This document shows, in pieces, positions 38,382-47,701 of a stretch of 64,000 bases of DNA. Positions within the stretch are counted from its first letter, which is position 1. Every line of letters begins with the position of its first letter. Where the stretch lies: contig JBDNFC010000048.1 in the NCBI GenBank assembly GCA_041690035.1, positions 1 through 64,000 on the forward strand, in the 5' to 3' direction. Position numbers and translations under genes: made by a program. The notes below the pieces were generated by a model. The model did no database searches. It was not told the origin of the DNA and was given only the letters and a program-made list of their open reading frames with translations. This stretch comes from CALSPH01 sp041690035. Lineage in GTDB: Bacteria > Bacteroidota > Bacteroidia > NS11-12g > UBA955.

Positions 38382-39450
38382 ATTTTAGCTCCACCTCATT
38401 GCTTCTAATTTGCGATTGACAAGTGAGTATGTATCCTTCTGCTATCTCTGCATCACTTAACCCTTCGCGCTCTATCATGTGCACATCGCCCTTTATCAAC
38501 TTAGCACGACAAGTGGTGCACACCCCGATAGTGCAGCTGTATGGTGGTTGAAGTCCTTCGTGATTTGCTGCATCTAATATGGTGGTTTTATCATCTATTT
38601 CTATTTCGTGCACTTTTCCATACAGATGCACTTTAACACTGCCATACCCCTTGAAATTATTATCTACCGCATCAATTGTTACAGAGACATCAGTTTTATT
38701 TGATGCAGTGGGCGAAGTAAAATATTCTGTAAATATAGCATCGGCAGGTACGCCATTATTGCTAAGTCCTTGTTTTACAACATCCATCATTCCTGTAGGA
38801 CCGCAGATATAGTATTTGCAATCTAGGTAACTGCCTTGTATTCTGCTCTGCAATATTTGTCCTACTTTTTCCATATTAAGTATTCCTTTTAGCCCAAACC
38901 ACATCATGGGTGCGCTGTCGTAGGAATAAAACACCTTAAATCTATCTTTATTTTTATCGGCCAATTGATCTATCACATTGCTAAACATTACCTCATCCTT
39001 AGTTTTATTGGCATAAATAAGTGTAATCGTGCTATTAGGCTCTTGGTTTAGCAAAGATTTTAGAATAGATAATAGGGGTGTTATACCGCTACCTCCTCCA
39101 AAAAGCACATAATGTTGCCGCGTGTTTGCATTAATATCTACCACAAATTTACCATTTGGCGGTAATACTTGTATTTCATCCCCTTCTTTTAAAGCATCAT
39201 TAAGAAAGCTAGACATTTTACCCTCAAACACCTTTTTTACCCCAATAGCTGGGGCACTATCTGTAAATGGGCTACTGCAGAGGCTGTATGCCCTGCGCAC
39301 TAATTCGCCATTTATCATTGTTTCTAAGGTAAGATATTGACCGGGTTTATAAGAGAATTCTGCAGCCAACTCTGAAGGAATAGCTAGCTGTATGCTAACA
39401 GCATCTTTTGTTTCTCGCGAGATTTTAGCAATTTTTATAGGGTATAACAT
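38374..39450 (-). CDS. Ferredoxin reductase with C-terminal 2Fe-2S domain (PaaE-like)
   Basis: 358 residues with three modules: an FAD-binding barrel (RRAYSLCSSP near 52-61), an NAD(P)-binding domain (VLFGGGSGITPLLSILKSLL near 113-132; CGPTGMMD), and a plant-type ferredoxin domain with Cys ligands in PYSCTIGVCTTCRAKL and the last Cys near LTCQSQ. This order is that of PaaE/Hmp-type electron-transfer subunits, which pass electrons from NAD(P)H to an oxygenase. No oxygenase is beside it, so the partner is unknown. Confidence 0.88.
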   Translation of the reverse strand: MLYPIKIAKISRETKDAVSIQLAIPSELAAEFSYKPGQYLTLETMINGELVRRAYSLCSSPFTDSAPAIGVKKVFEGKMSSFLNDALKEGDEIQVLPPNGKFVVDINANTRQHYVLFGGGSGITPLLSILKSLLNQEPNSTITLIYANKTKDEVMFSNVIDQLADKNKDRFKVFYSYDSAPMMWFGLKGILNMEKVGQILQSRIQGSYLDCKYYICGPTGMMDVVKQGLSNNGVPADAIFTEYFTSPTASNKTDVSVTIDAVDNNFKGYGSVKVHLYGKVHEIEIDDKTTILDAANHEGLQPPYSCTIGVCTTCRAKLIKGDVHMIEREGLSDAEIAEGYILTCQSQIRSNEVELKFE

Positions 39451-39457
39451 ATTTTAA

Positions 39458-40456
39458 TTATTGTGTATTTATAAATCCTGATTTAATAAGATACTGCACT
39501 ATTTGCACGGCATTGTATGCTGCTCCTTTGCGCAGATTATCGGCAACTATCCACAGATTGAGCGTTTTTGGCTGGCTTTCATCTCTTCTTATTCTACCCA
39601 CAAAAACCTCGTTTCGTTCATGAGCAGTAATAGGCATAGGATAAATATTGTTTTTTACATCATCCAAAATCGCTATACCACTGCTAGATGCCAAAAGACT
39701 ATTTACTGTTTCTATATCAAATTCATTTTCAAATTCAATATTTACACTTTCACTGTGCCCCCCAATGGCTGGCACACGCACCGCTGTGGCGGTTAAAGAA
39801 ATGTTTTTGTCTAGAATTTTTTTGGTTTCTAGCGTCATCTTCATTTCCTCTTTTGTGTAACCATTATCCATAAAAACATCAATATGAGGCAAAATGTTCA
39901 TGTCTATAGGGTGTGGATATGCTTTTTCGCCATTGTTTATCCCTTTTCTTTCATCCATTAATTGGTTTACTGCCAAAATCCCCGTGCCTGTTACAGATTG
40001 ATAAGTAGAAACCACCACCCTTTTAACCTTATACTCTTGGTGCAAGGGCGCCAATACTAAAACCATCTGTATAGTGCTGCAATTGGGATTGGCTATAATA
40101 AAATGTTCTTTAGTAATGGCTGAAGCATTAATTTCTGGTACCACCAAAGGCACTTTTTCATCCATTCGCCAAGCACTAGAGTTATCTATTACCCTAGTGC
40201 CAACTGCGGCAAATTTAGGCGCCCATTCTTTGCTCACTTCTCCTCCTGCACTAAATAAAGCAATATCACAATTGGCATTTATGGCATCTTGCATGCTTAC
40301 TACCCCAAATTCTTTTTGCCTATAATTAATTATTTTACCTATTGACCGCTCAGATGCAACTGGATAAAGATGTGTAATATCTATATTTTGCTCTGCCAAA
40401 ACCTCCAACATTTTTGTGCCCACAAGTCCGGTGGCACCCACTACTGCTACTTTCAT
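39458..40456 (-). CDS. asd: Aspartate-semialdehyde dehydrogenase
   Basis: 332 residues. NADP-dependent reduction of aspartyl phosphate in the lysine/threonine/methionine pathway. VVGATGLVGTKMLEVL at the N terminus, SAGGEVSKEW, the catalytic Cys in IANPNCSTIQMV near 128-139, QSVTGTG, and the ESQPKTLNLWIVADNLRKGAAYNAVQI segment are intact. The ferredoxin reductase gene lies 7 bases downstream. Confidence 0.96.
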   Translation of the reverse strand: MKVAVVGATGLVGTKMLEVLAEQNIDITHLYPVASERSIGKIINYRQKEFGVVSMQDAINANCDIALFSAGGEVSKEWAPKFAAVGTRVIDNSSAWRMDEKVPLVVPEINASAITKEHFIIANPNCSTIQMVLVLAPLHQEYKVKRVVVSTYQSVTGTGILAVNQLMDERKGINNGEKAYPHPIDMNILPHIDVFMDNGYTKEEMKMTLETKKILDKNISLTATAVRVPAIGGHSESVNIEFENEFDIETVNSLLASSSGIAILDDVKNNIYPMPITAHERNEVFVGRIRRDESQPKTLNLWIVADNLRKGAAYNAVQIVQYLIKSGFINTQ

Positions 40457-40578
40457 TTTTTTTACTTAATTATGGTACAAAAAAACAATTTTTTTTTCGA
40501 AATAGTACCATTTATTGCAAATGACTTTTACGCTTAAAAGGCTTCTATAAACAAAAAATAAGGGTGGTTTATAAAATC

Positions 40579-42468
40579 CTACAAATACATTGCTTCAATG
40601 TAGGTAGCATATTTTTCTTCTACCACTTTTCGCTTCGCTTTTAGGGTAATGGTTATTTCATTATTTTCTATACTAAAAGGATTTCGCTTCAATGCAAAAT
40701 CTTTAATCCGCTCGTACTTTGCCAAATTATTAGATAACTTTTTTATATCAACGCTTACCCAATCTTTGATAGCTTGGTCGGTAATCATTAAATCATCAGA
40801 TGCAAAAAAATCATCTTTTAATCCCAATTCGCGTTTTAATGTTTCTTGATTAGGAACAATAATGGCAGTTATATATTCTCTTTTATCACCAATTAAAAAA
40901 ATTTGCTCAATTCTGTCACTTTTAAGATAATTGTTTTCTACCGGAGTTGGGAAAACATTTTTTCCTAGTGAAGTTTTAAACATGTTTTTTATCCTGTCTG
41001 TAATTTTCAAATATCCTTTTTCAAATTTTCCAATATCACCAGTATGAAACCAACCCTCTGCATCAAATACAGCATTAGTTTCTTCTGGCTTATTATAATA
41101 GCCACCCATAATGTTTGGCCCTTTTACCAATATCTCTCCTTCTTCACTTTCAAAATTAGGTTGATAGCTTTTATAAGTTTGAGTTGTAATTATTTGTAAA
41201 GTAACAGTATTTTGCAAAGCTACTTCTTGCCTTGGCGCTACTCTGCCAGCTGTGCCATATACTTGATTATGAAACTCATTTACTGTTACAAACGGACTGG
41301 TTTCTGTTAAACCATAGCCTTCTTGAACCCGCATACCCACATTACCAAAAAACTCAGCCACATGCACTGGCAGTGCACCTCCCCCACTTACAAATAAACG
41401 CATTTTTCCTCCTAGCCGTTGATGAATTTTAGTATACACAAGTTTGTGGGCAATTACATATTGCAGATTGAGCATAAAGGGGATACTTTTTTGAGCATCT
41501 TTTGTTTTTCTATATCTTTCGCCTACAATTAACGACCAATTAAATATTTTTGCACTTATTGCGCTTCCACTAGTGGCATTTTTGCGCACACGCTCTTCTA
41601 TTTTTTCCAGCAATCTGGGCACACATGCCAGTATAGTAGGCTGAATCTCTGCTACATTCTGGGATACTTTTTCTAAACTTTCTGCAAAAGCCACCTCTCC
41701 GCCAATGTATGTTCCTAAATAATATGTAGCCATGCGCTCATAAACATGGCAAAGCGGCAAAAAAGAAAGAAATCTATCATCCTTATTAATTGCAGGACAA
41801 AGCTCTAAGGCATCAAAACAATTGCTTCCAAAATTCCAATGGCTAAGCATTACCCCTTTTGGCACACCTGTTGTTCCAGATGTGTAAATAAGAGTTGCTA
41901 AATCTTGCGGTCCCACTGCCATAAATCTCTCTTGCAAAGTGTCTATAAATTGGGGTAATAATTGTGTGCCTTCCTCAATAATTTGTGCCAGAGAAATGGC
42001 CATCTCATCATTTCCATGATACTCGTATCCTAATATTATATCTTTTACCAAGGAACAGTTTTGACTAATTTTTTGAAATTTTTTATATAAAAACGGATTA
42101 CCTACCACTATCATTTTACTGTGGCTATCGTTTAGAATATAAGCAGTTTCTTCTGGAGTTAATGTTGGGTAGATACTTGCATTTGCACATCCTATTTTTA
42201 TGAGTGCCTGGTCTATAAACACATATTCCGGACTGTTTTCTAAGCATATTGCTACTTTATCACCATGTACTAAACCTTTGCTAAGAAACCAAACCGCTAT
42301 AGCATCAATATTGCTTAAAGTAGTTTTATAGCTTGTAGGTGTATATTTTCCATCAATTTTTTGCCAAAAGTAGGTTTTATCCGGGTTGTGAATATGATGA
42401 GCCGCATTTAATAAAAAATGGTGAAGACTCTTAAAATCACGTTCTACAGGATAGTTGTTTATTCGCAT
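40579..42468 (-). CDS. Long-chain fatty acid-CoA ligase
   Basis: 629 residues of the AMP-binding superfamily. P-loop YTSGTTGVPKG at 195-205, the VQEGYGLTETSP motif, GWFHTGDIGKFEKGYLKITDRIKNMFKTSLGKNVFP near the hinge, and a C-terminal domain with the basic KRKVVEE segment. It resembles FadD15-type acyl-CoA synthetases that activate long-chain fatty acids with ATP. It stands alone between asd and the glycosyltransferase fusion. Confidence 0.92.
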   Translation of the reverse strand: MRINNYPVERDFKSLHHFLLNAAHHIHNPDKTYFWQKIDGKYTPTSYKTTLSNIDAIAVWFLSKGLVHGDKVAICLENSPEYVFIDQALIKIGCANASIYPTLTPEETAYILNDSHSKMIVVGNPFLYKKFQKISQNCSLVKDIILGYEYHGNDEMAISLAQIIEEGTQLLPQFIDTLQERFMAVGPQDLATLIYTSGTTGVPKGVMLSHWNFGSNCFDALELCPAINKDDRFLSFLPLCHVYERMATYYLGTYIGGEVAFAESLEKVSQNVAEIQPTILACVPRLLEKIEERVRKNATSGSAISAKIFNWSLIVGERYRKTKDAQKSIPFMLNLQYVIAHKLVYTKIHQRLGGKMRLFVSGGGALPVHVAEFFGNVGMRVQEGYGLTETSPFVTVNEFHNQVYGTAGRVAPRQEVALQNTVTLQIITTQTYKSYQPNFESEEGEILVKGPNIMGGYYNKPEETNAVFDAEGWFHTGDIGKFEKGYLKITDRIKNMFKTSLGKNVFPTPVENNYLKSDRIEQIFLIGDKREYITAIIVPNQETLKRELGLKDDFFASDDLMITDQAIKDWVSVDIKKLSNNLAKYERIKDFALKRNPFSIENNEITITLKAKRKVVEEKYATYIEAMYL

Positions 42469-42488
42469 GATGCAATATTAAGTAATTT

Positions 42489-44453
42489 TTAAAAAATAAT
42501 TGTTTTTATGTTTTTTAAAATAATTTCGATGTCATAAGTTGGGCGGTAATCTTTTGCATACAAAAAATTAACCCGATTTATGGTTTGAATATCAGTTTGA
42601 TAATTTATTTTTTGCGAGGGGTAAAGTAAGCTTGGTTTAATAGCTGGCAGGCTGCCAAAATTCCCTTTTGGAAAATATCCAACAAAGGATTTTTTACCAA
42701 TGATGATTTGAAAAACCTGTTTAAGTTTAAAAAAGATTATCTTAGGCCTTAGCAATAATATAGGTATAAAAAGTATGACAATAAAACCAAATAAAAGATC
42801 TAATAATCTTTTTTTGAAGGGATTATCGTCCCCATTAATAGCCAGTACAACATCAATACTAAATAATTCGCCAGGACTATTTTTAGAATGGCTGCCTACA
42901 ATAAACTCTACCCCCTCTGGTGCAATTCTAAATTTTATATTGTGGTTACTATAATTGCTCATAATTGCTATAACATTTTGTGTATCAATATCTTTTGTAC
43001 AAAAAATAAGCTCATTTATATTATAAATTTCAATTATTTCTGATAATTGACTCAAATTTCCCAAATGTGTTTTGGCATCATTTTCTTGTATACTTATGTG
43101 GCCTATTAAATTTGGATGAGTACCAAAAATTTTCATCAATTCACTCACTCTTTCAAATTCGCTATTTTCTGCAACTATGGCAATTTTTTGAATATGGTTT
43201 TTATCCATATCCCAAGAATTTGTTTTAAAATAAAAACAAACCCACCTTGACAAAGAAATACCTATTAGTGCCCAAAGGCTTCCTAGTACTGCTATAGCTC
43301 TACTAAATTGCCACTCTTTTGGCAGCAAGCCATAAATGGCAAGAAGTAGCAATGCCCCAAATATTACACCTCTTTGAGACCTATAAATTTTATAAGGAAA
43401 GGTATAGCCACCGCTAAGCTTAACAGCACATAACAATAACAAAACATATCCAGAAAGGTGATATAAATAATACTCCTTAGGATAATATGCTGGAACAAAT
43501 TTATGATAAACCTCCCAATACTTTGCAAGAAGAAAAAAACCTAAGAAAAGAAATACAAAATCTATCATAAAAGCCCAAAGTCTGTCAAAAAGTCTTGCCA
43601 ATACTGCGATAGAGGCCCTGCTCCAAATGGCAGTTTTAAGAAACAGCACCATCCAACTTTGATAAGTTCCTTGATAATGTTTGCGGGCAAATATGATCAT
43701 TGCATTATAAAAAGTAAAAACATAATTTACAGTCTTTTTCTTTGTACTCTCTCCTTTATAGTGTATGATAGTAGTTTTAGGATAATAGGTATTCTTATAA
43801 CCTGCTTTTAATATCCTATAAGAAAGGTCTATGTCTTCACCATACATGAAAAAAGATTCATCAAAAAAACCAATTTTATCAAGCACAGATGATCTAATAA
43901 ACATAAAAGCCCCAGATAAAATTTGAATATCACTGACTTTGTTTTCTGCTAAATAGCCCAAATGATAACTGCCAAATGTCTTAGATTTTGGAAAAATTTT
44001 ATTCAGCAATGTCATTTTAAAAAATGCTGCTGCTGGGGTAGGCAAACCTCTTTTGGATTCTGGCAAAAACTTTCCTTTTCCATCAATCATTTTTACACCT
44101 AAACCACCTGTTTGTATATGCTCCTCCATCCAATAAAAACAATCCGTTAAAGTGTTCTTTTCTAAAACAGTATCAGGATTCAGAATTAATTGATATTTTG
44201 CATTTGCAAGCGCCATTGCTTGATTATTTGCACGCGAAAAACCCACATTTTCTTTATTAGCTATTATTTTTACTTCTTTAAACTTTTCTGTTAGCATTGC
44301 AATAGAGCCGTCCACAGAGTTATTGTCTACAACCCATACCTCTATTTTTAAATTATCTTTTGCAGCTTGAATAGACAGCAAGCATTGCTCTAAAAAATAT
44401 TTTACATTATAATTTACAATGATAATGCTGATGTCCATTTCTTGCACTTTCAT
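42489..44453 (-). CDS. GT2 glycosyltransferase fused to a degenerate sugar-phosphotransferase-like half
   Basis: 654 residues. Residues about 1-240 form a GT2 domain: ISIIIVNYNVKYFLEQ, VVDNNSVDGS, NKENVGFSRANNQ, LNPDTVL, and FMYGEDIDLSYRILKAGYK. Then come about five membrane segments (265-410), a Rossmann-like region (IQKIAIVAENSEFERV from about 427), and a tail (KKRLLDLLFGFIVILFI, KKSFVGYFP, YAKDYRPTYDIEIILKNIK) that has the outline of the polyprenyl-phosphate glycosylphosphotransferase family. The catalytic Asp-Glu and the RxG-KFRTM segments are missing, so the second half is likely not catalytic. It starts 4 bases inside recR. Confidence 0.75.
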   Translation of the reverse strand: MKVQEMDISIIIVNYNVKYFLEQCLLSIQAAKDNLKIEVWVVDNNSVDGSIAMLTEKFKEVKIIANKENVGFSRANNQAMALANAKYQLILNPDTVLEKNTLTDCFYWMEEHIQTGGLGVKMIDGKGKFLPESKRGLPTPAAAFFKMTLLNKIFPKSKTFGSYHLGYLAENKVSDIQILSGAFMFIRSSVLDKIGFFDESFFMYGEDIDLSYRILKAGYKNTYYPKTTIIHYKGESTKKKTVNYVFTFYNAMIIFARKHYQGTYQSWMVLFLKTAIWSRASIAVLARLFDRLWAFMIDFVFLFLGFFLLAKYWEVYHKFVPAYYPKEYYLYHLSGYVLLLLCAVKLSGGYTFPYKIYRSQRGVIFGALLLLAIYGLLPKEWQFSRAIAVLGSLWALIGISLSRWVCFYFKTNSWDMDKNHIQKIAIVAENSEFERVSELMKIFGTHPNLIGHISIQENDAKTHLGNLSQLSEIIEIYNINELIFCTKDIDTQNVIAIMSNYSNHNIKFRIAPEGVEFIVGSHSKNSPGELFSIDVVLAINGDDNPFKKRLLDLLFGFIVILFIPILLLRPKIIFFKLKQVFQIIIGKKSFVGYFPKGNFGSLPAIKPSLLYPSQKINYQTDIQTINRVNFLYAKDYRPTYDIEIILKNIKTIIF

Positions 44454-45055
44454 ATTTGATAAGCCACTCTATTAATGATGCTTTTTGCTAGTGTTGCTTC
44501 ATCAGTATATTCTAAATCTGCACCAATACTAACCCCTCTGCTTATTTGAGTAAAAGATATATTGCTATGGGCAAGTTTTTTTGTAAGGTAAAATGCAGTG
44601 GTATCGCCTTCTAAAGTAGCACTCAATGCAAAAATAATTTCTTTGATTTCTTTGTTTTCTGCACGCAATATGAGTCCATCTATGTTTAATTCGGCTGCAG
44701 ATACCCCATCCATTGGCGATAACAAACCCCCCAAAACATGATAGTATCCCCTATATTGTGCTGTTGCTTCTATGGCAAGTATGTCCGTAAAATTTTCTAC
44801 AATGCAGAGTTGGGTTTCATCTCTGAGCTTATTTAGGCAAATATCACATAAATCGTGCTCTGCAATGTTGTAACAATTGTTGCAATTGCGTATGTTTAAT
44901 TTTAATTTATCTAAGGCTTTGCCAATTGCGAAAACATTCTCATTTGGCTGTTGAAGCAAATAAATAACCATGCGCAATGCAGTTCTCTTTCCTATTCCTG
45001 GAAAAATTGACAGTTTTTCTACTGCATCTTCTAATATTTTTGATGGCAATTGCAA
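44450..45055 (-). CDS. recR: Recombination protein RecR
   Basis: 201 residues, from a TTG start. N-terminal helix-hairpin-helix (LSIFPGIGKRTALRMVIYLL), four-Cys zinc site (CNNCYNIAEHDLCDIC near 58-73), then the Toprim domain (CIVENFTDILAIE, YHVLGGLLSPMDG) and the end (ISRGVSIGADLEYTDEATLAKSIINR). RecR works with RecO and RecF in loading RecA. The GT2 fusion starts within its last bases. The start is supported by the promoter just upstream. Confidence 0.97.
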   Translation of the reverse strand: MQLPSKILEDAVEKLSIFPGIGKRTALRMVIYLLQQPNENVFAIGKALDKLKLNIRNCNNCYNIAEHDLCDICLNKLRDETQLCIVENFTDILAIEATAQYRGYYHVLGGLLSPMDGVSAAELNIDGLILRAENKEIKEIIFALSATLEGDTTAFYLTKKLAHSNISFTQISRGVSIGADLEYTDEATLAKSIINRVAYQI

Positions 45056-45060
45056 TAGGT

Positions 45061-45092
45061 CAAAAATAAAGCCTATTTGTGTTTACCACAAA
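45061..45092 (-). promoter_or_regulatory. Promoter of recR
   Basis: On the minus strand TTTG (45089-45092), a 20-nt spacer and TATTTTTG (45061-45068), ending 5 nt before the TTG start at 45055. A leaderless mRNA with a TTG start is predicted. Confidence 0.6.
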
Positions 45093-45184
45093 TTTTTATA
45101 AGACTATTTTTTTTATTCTAAATATGCAAAAAATCAAGTCGTTAAATATTTTTACTTTGTTTAAAATTACTAATAATAACCTAA

Positions 45185-45322
45185 TCAGTTGTCTCTTTTT
45201 TCAAAATGTTCATTCCTTCGGTCTTCTAAGCGCCTAAAAATTAAGTAAATAAGAGCTACTATTAAGAATAAACCAAATATTCCGTATGAACTTAAAACCA
45301 CTGTGGTTATTACTGTTTCCAT
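45185..45322 (-). CDS. Small single-pass membrane protein coupled to ybjQ
   Basis: A 45-residue frame whose ATG shares its A with the last base of the ybjQ stop (TAATG), the usual layout of translational coupling. It begins METVITTVVLSSYGIFGLF and holds one strong membrane helix (about 9-29) followed by a charged cytoplasmic-type tail RRLEDRRNEHFEKRDN. The stop is at 45187-45185. Function is unknown. Position and composition make a real gene likely, though it could be missed by standard gene callers. Confidence 0.65.
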   Translation of the reverse strand: METVITTVVLSSYGIFGLFLIVALIYLIFRRLEDRRNEHFEKRDN

Positions 45323-45636
45323 TATTTTAATTTTACTGCAGTACCATATGCTAATATTTCTGATGCGCCTTGCATTACCATGCTCGAAGCTAGCCTAACA
45401 TTTACAATGGCATCTGCACCCATTTTTTTTCCATCAGCTATCATGCGCTCCAATGCTTGCTCACGTGAGTTAGCTTGAAGCTTTGTGTACTCGCTTATTT
45501 CGCCACCAATAATATTTTTTAATCCTGCAAAAATATCCCTGCCTATATTTCTAGCACGCACTGTGCTGCCTCTTGCTATGCCTAAGGTTTCAGTAATTTC
45601 TCTATTTGCTATTGATTCTGTGTTTGTTATAATCAT
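45322..45636 (-). CDS. ybjQ: YbjQ/UPF0145-family heavy-metal-binding-domain protein
   Basis: 104 residues, near full length for the family: GIARGSTVRARNIGRDIFAGLKNIIGGEISEYTKLQANSREQAL, then ADAIVNVRLASSMVMQGASEILAYGTAV. Despite the domain name, no Cys or His suited for metal binding is present in this copy. Members form pentameric rings in structures; the role is not known. The next frame, a small membrane protein, starts at its stop. Confidence 0.88.
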   Translation of the reverse strand: MIITNTESIANREITETLGIARGSTVRARNIGRDIFAGLKNIIGGEISEYTKLQANSREQALERMIADGKKMGADAIVNVRLASSMVMQGASEILAYGTAVKLK

Positions 45637-45640
45637 ACAA

Positions 45641-45648
45641 CAAAAATA
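45641..45648 (-). promoter_or_regulatory. -7 box of ybjQ
   Basis: Perfect TATTTTTG on the minus strand, ending 4 nt before the ATG at 45636. Leaderless mRNA predicted. Confidence 0.5.
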
Positions 45649-45748
45649 ATAAAAGTTTTTTAGATAAAAAATTCTATCGACTAAAAGGGATAAAAGGTTG
45701 CTTAATATTAATTTTTATAAAGTAATATCCATTAATAAAAATAATATT

Positions 45749-45756
45749 TACCTTTG
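45749..45756 (+). promoter_or_regulatory. -7 box of the broken lamin-tail gene
   Basis: Perfect TACCTTTG ending 5 nt before the ATG at 45762; it fixes that ATG as the original start. Confidence 0.5.
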
Positions 45757-45761
45757 CAGCA

Positions 45762-47385
45762 ATGAAAAAACTGTTTTTATTTTATTTTATTAAATGCACA
45801 AAGTGTTGTTATTAATGAGTATTTTAATGCAGCAGACACAAGAGACGAGTGGGTGGAGCTAGTGGTAGTGGGTGACAATGTGGATATGCGCAATTGGAGT
45901 ATCCGCGATAATAATATTACACAAACAAATTGGCAAACAGAAGTTAATTTTTCTAACATATCCTTTTGGAATAACCTACGCAGAGGTACTGTCATCGTTT
46001 TATACAATAGAATAATTAATCCTGTTGGCACCTTATATAACATAGATAGCAATAAAAATGATGGTTATATACAATTAACCCTACAAACAATTGGGTTATT
46101 TAATGGAGGTGCCTTTGGAACCGCACCTGCTTGGGGCGGCTCAACGATGGAAATAGCAGGTTTAGGGGACCTTATACAACTTAGAGATGCAAGCGGAACT
46201 CACATACATGCCATTGGACATAGAAGCACTGCTGGAGCAGATTTTACAAGCATAATTGGATCAAAAATGAACCATTCTGCCGCATCTGCTAATGGTATGT
46301 CTACATTTGCCTGCCCCAGCAGAAGACTTGCAGATTTCAACGGCCCTAGTGGTATAGCATTTGCTAGCATGAATACCTCTTTTACAAGAGGATTACCAAA
46401 TACCTGCAGTGCAGCAGGGCAAAACAAGATATTTTTTGATAGTTAAAGAATGCCTGTGTTTACAACTCAAATTTCTCCTATAGATTCAGCAAGGCCAGGA
46501 AAAGTTCAGTTTTCTAGGTCGCCTTTAGCAAACCCATTTATAGATACAAGTATGGGTTATTTGGTATTAAGAAATAGCACTAACAATTTTTCAATAGCAC
46601 CGCAATCTGGCAACAGTTATCAAATAGGTAATAGTATTGGCACTGCCATGGTAATTGGCAGATTTAATAGAACAGACTCATTAACAATTAGAGATATAAC
46701 AAACATTGTAACTGGTGGCGATTATAACTACCGTGTATATGCCTATAGATATGGAGCTGACAATGTTTTGGGCAACAACACCGTGGCAAGCAGAGGCACA
46801 AGCTACGATACCATAAACTTTGTTACAGCTCAAGCAACATCGGTACTAAATTTTAGCACTGCTCCAAAAGTAATCTACATTTATTGCACTACCAATCATT
46901 ATACCATTGGCATTAATAATATTGCAGCATTGCCTCAATCTCTTAATATAAGTCCAAATGGATTTAACCCAATTTCTAAAGAATTATTTACCTTTTCTTT
47001 TGATAAAAAAATGGTATTAATAAAATTAGAAAAACAATCCCTAATTAGAAAAAGCAATCTTTTAAAAATAGATGTCCTATCTCAAGAAAATCAACATTTA
47101 GTATTGACCTCAAATATACCTAGTCAATTATGTGATTCTGAAGATCCAAACATTAGAGCTGTTGTTAATCTTAGCGCAGGTGTTTTTCAAATTATTGGAG
47201 ATTTTGAAGAAGAGAATATCCAATGTCAAATTTATGATTTGAGCAATGTTAGAAAAATATTAACAATTGAGGGAGGAAATAATGGTAATTTTATTGATTT
47301 AAGCAGCTATAATTCTGGAAACTATCTAGTTGTTTTAACCAAAAACAATAAACAAACACATATTAAAGTAAGTGTAATAAAATAG
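45762..47385 (+). pseudogene. Broken lamin-tail-domain T9SS protein gene
   Basis: The ATG at 45762 begins a signal-peptide-like start (MKKLFLF) that runs into a TAA after 17 codons, while the frame one base away reads LNAQSVVINEYFNAADTRDEW and then ELVVVGDNVDMRNW, a classical Bacteroidota lamin-tail opening. One base fewer in the early A or T runs would join them. A second lesion is an in-frame TAA at 46444-46446, after which coding text resumes without a break (IFFDS*RMPVFTTQ) to 47385. The C terminus (YNSGNYLVVLTKNNKQTHIKVSVIK) is a Por-type type IX sorting tail. Two separate lesions favour a dead gene. Confidence 0.72.
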
Positions 47386-47701
47386 TTGCCATTTAAAAAA
47401 GGATGACTTAAAAGATATATTTACGGCCAAATATTTAAAACTAGGCTTGCAAAAAAGGCTACTCAATTCCAATACCCATATAGATTCTACTGAAAAAAAT
47501 TAAAGGATTTGGCAAACAGCTGAATCTTCATCGGCAAGATTGCTGTCAAAACGGCTTTTTTATATGAATATAAGATTAGCAGATAAAAAAATATTGAATA
47601 ATTTGGAAACTGTAATGCTAAATTAGATTTAAACATTCCAAAATATCTATTAAATAAAAGGGGAAATAAATAAGTTGCGTCTTTTAGATTGATTTTCTTA
47701 G
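47386..47701 (+). pseudogene. Gene remnant with in-frame TAA, lamin-tail gene to odhB
   Basis: About 315 bases without an intact gene. From 47402 to 47626 one frame reads as protein-like text (DDLKDIFTAKYLKLGLQKRLL, then RIWQTAESSSARLLSKRLF) with one internal TAA at 47501-47503 and no start codon. It looks like the end of a lost gene, but I cannot name it. Nothing else is seen up to the odhB stop. Confidence 0.4.
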
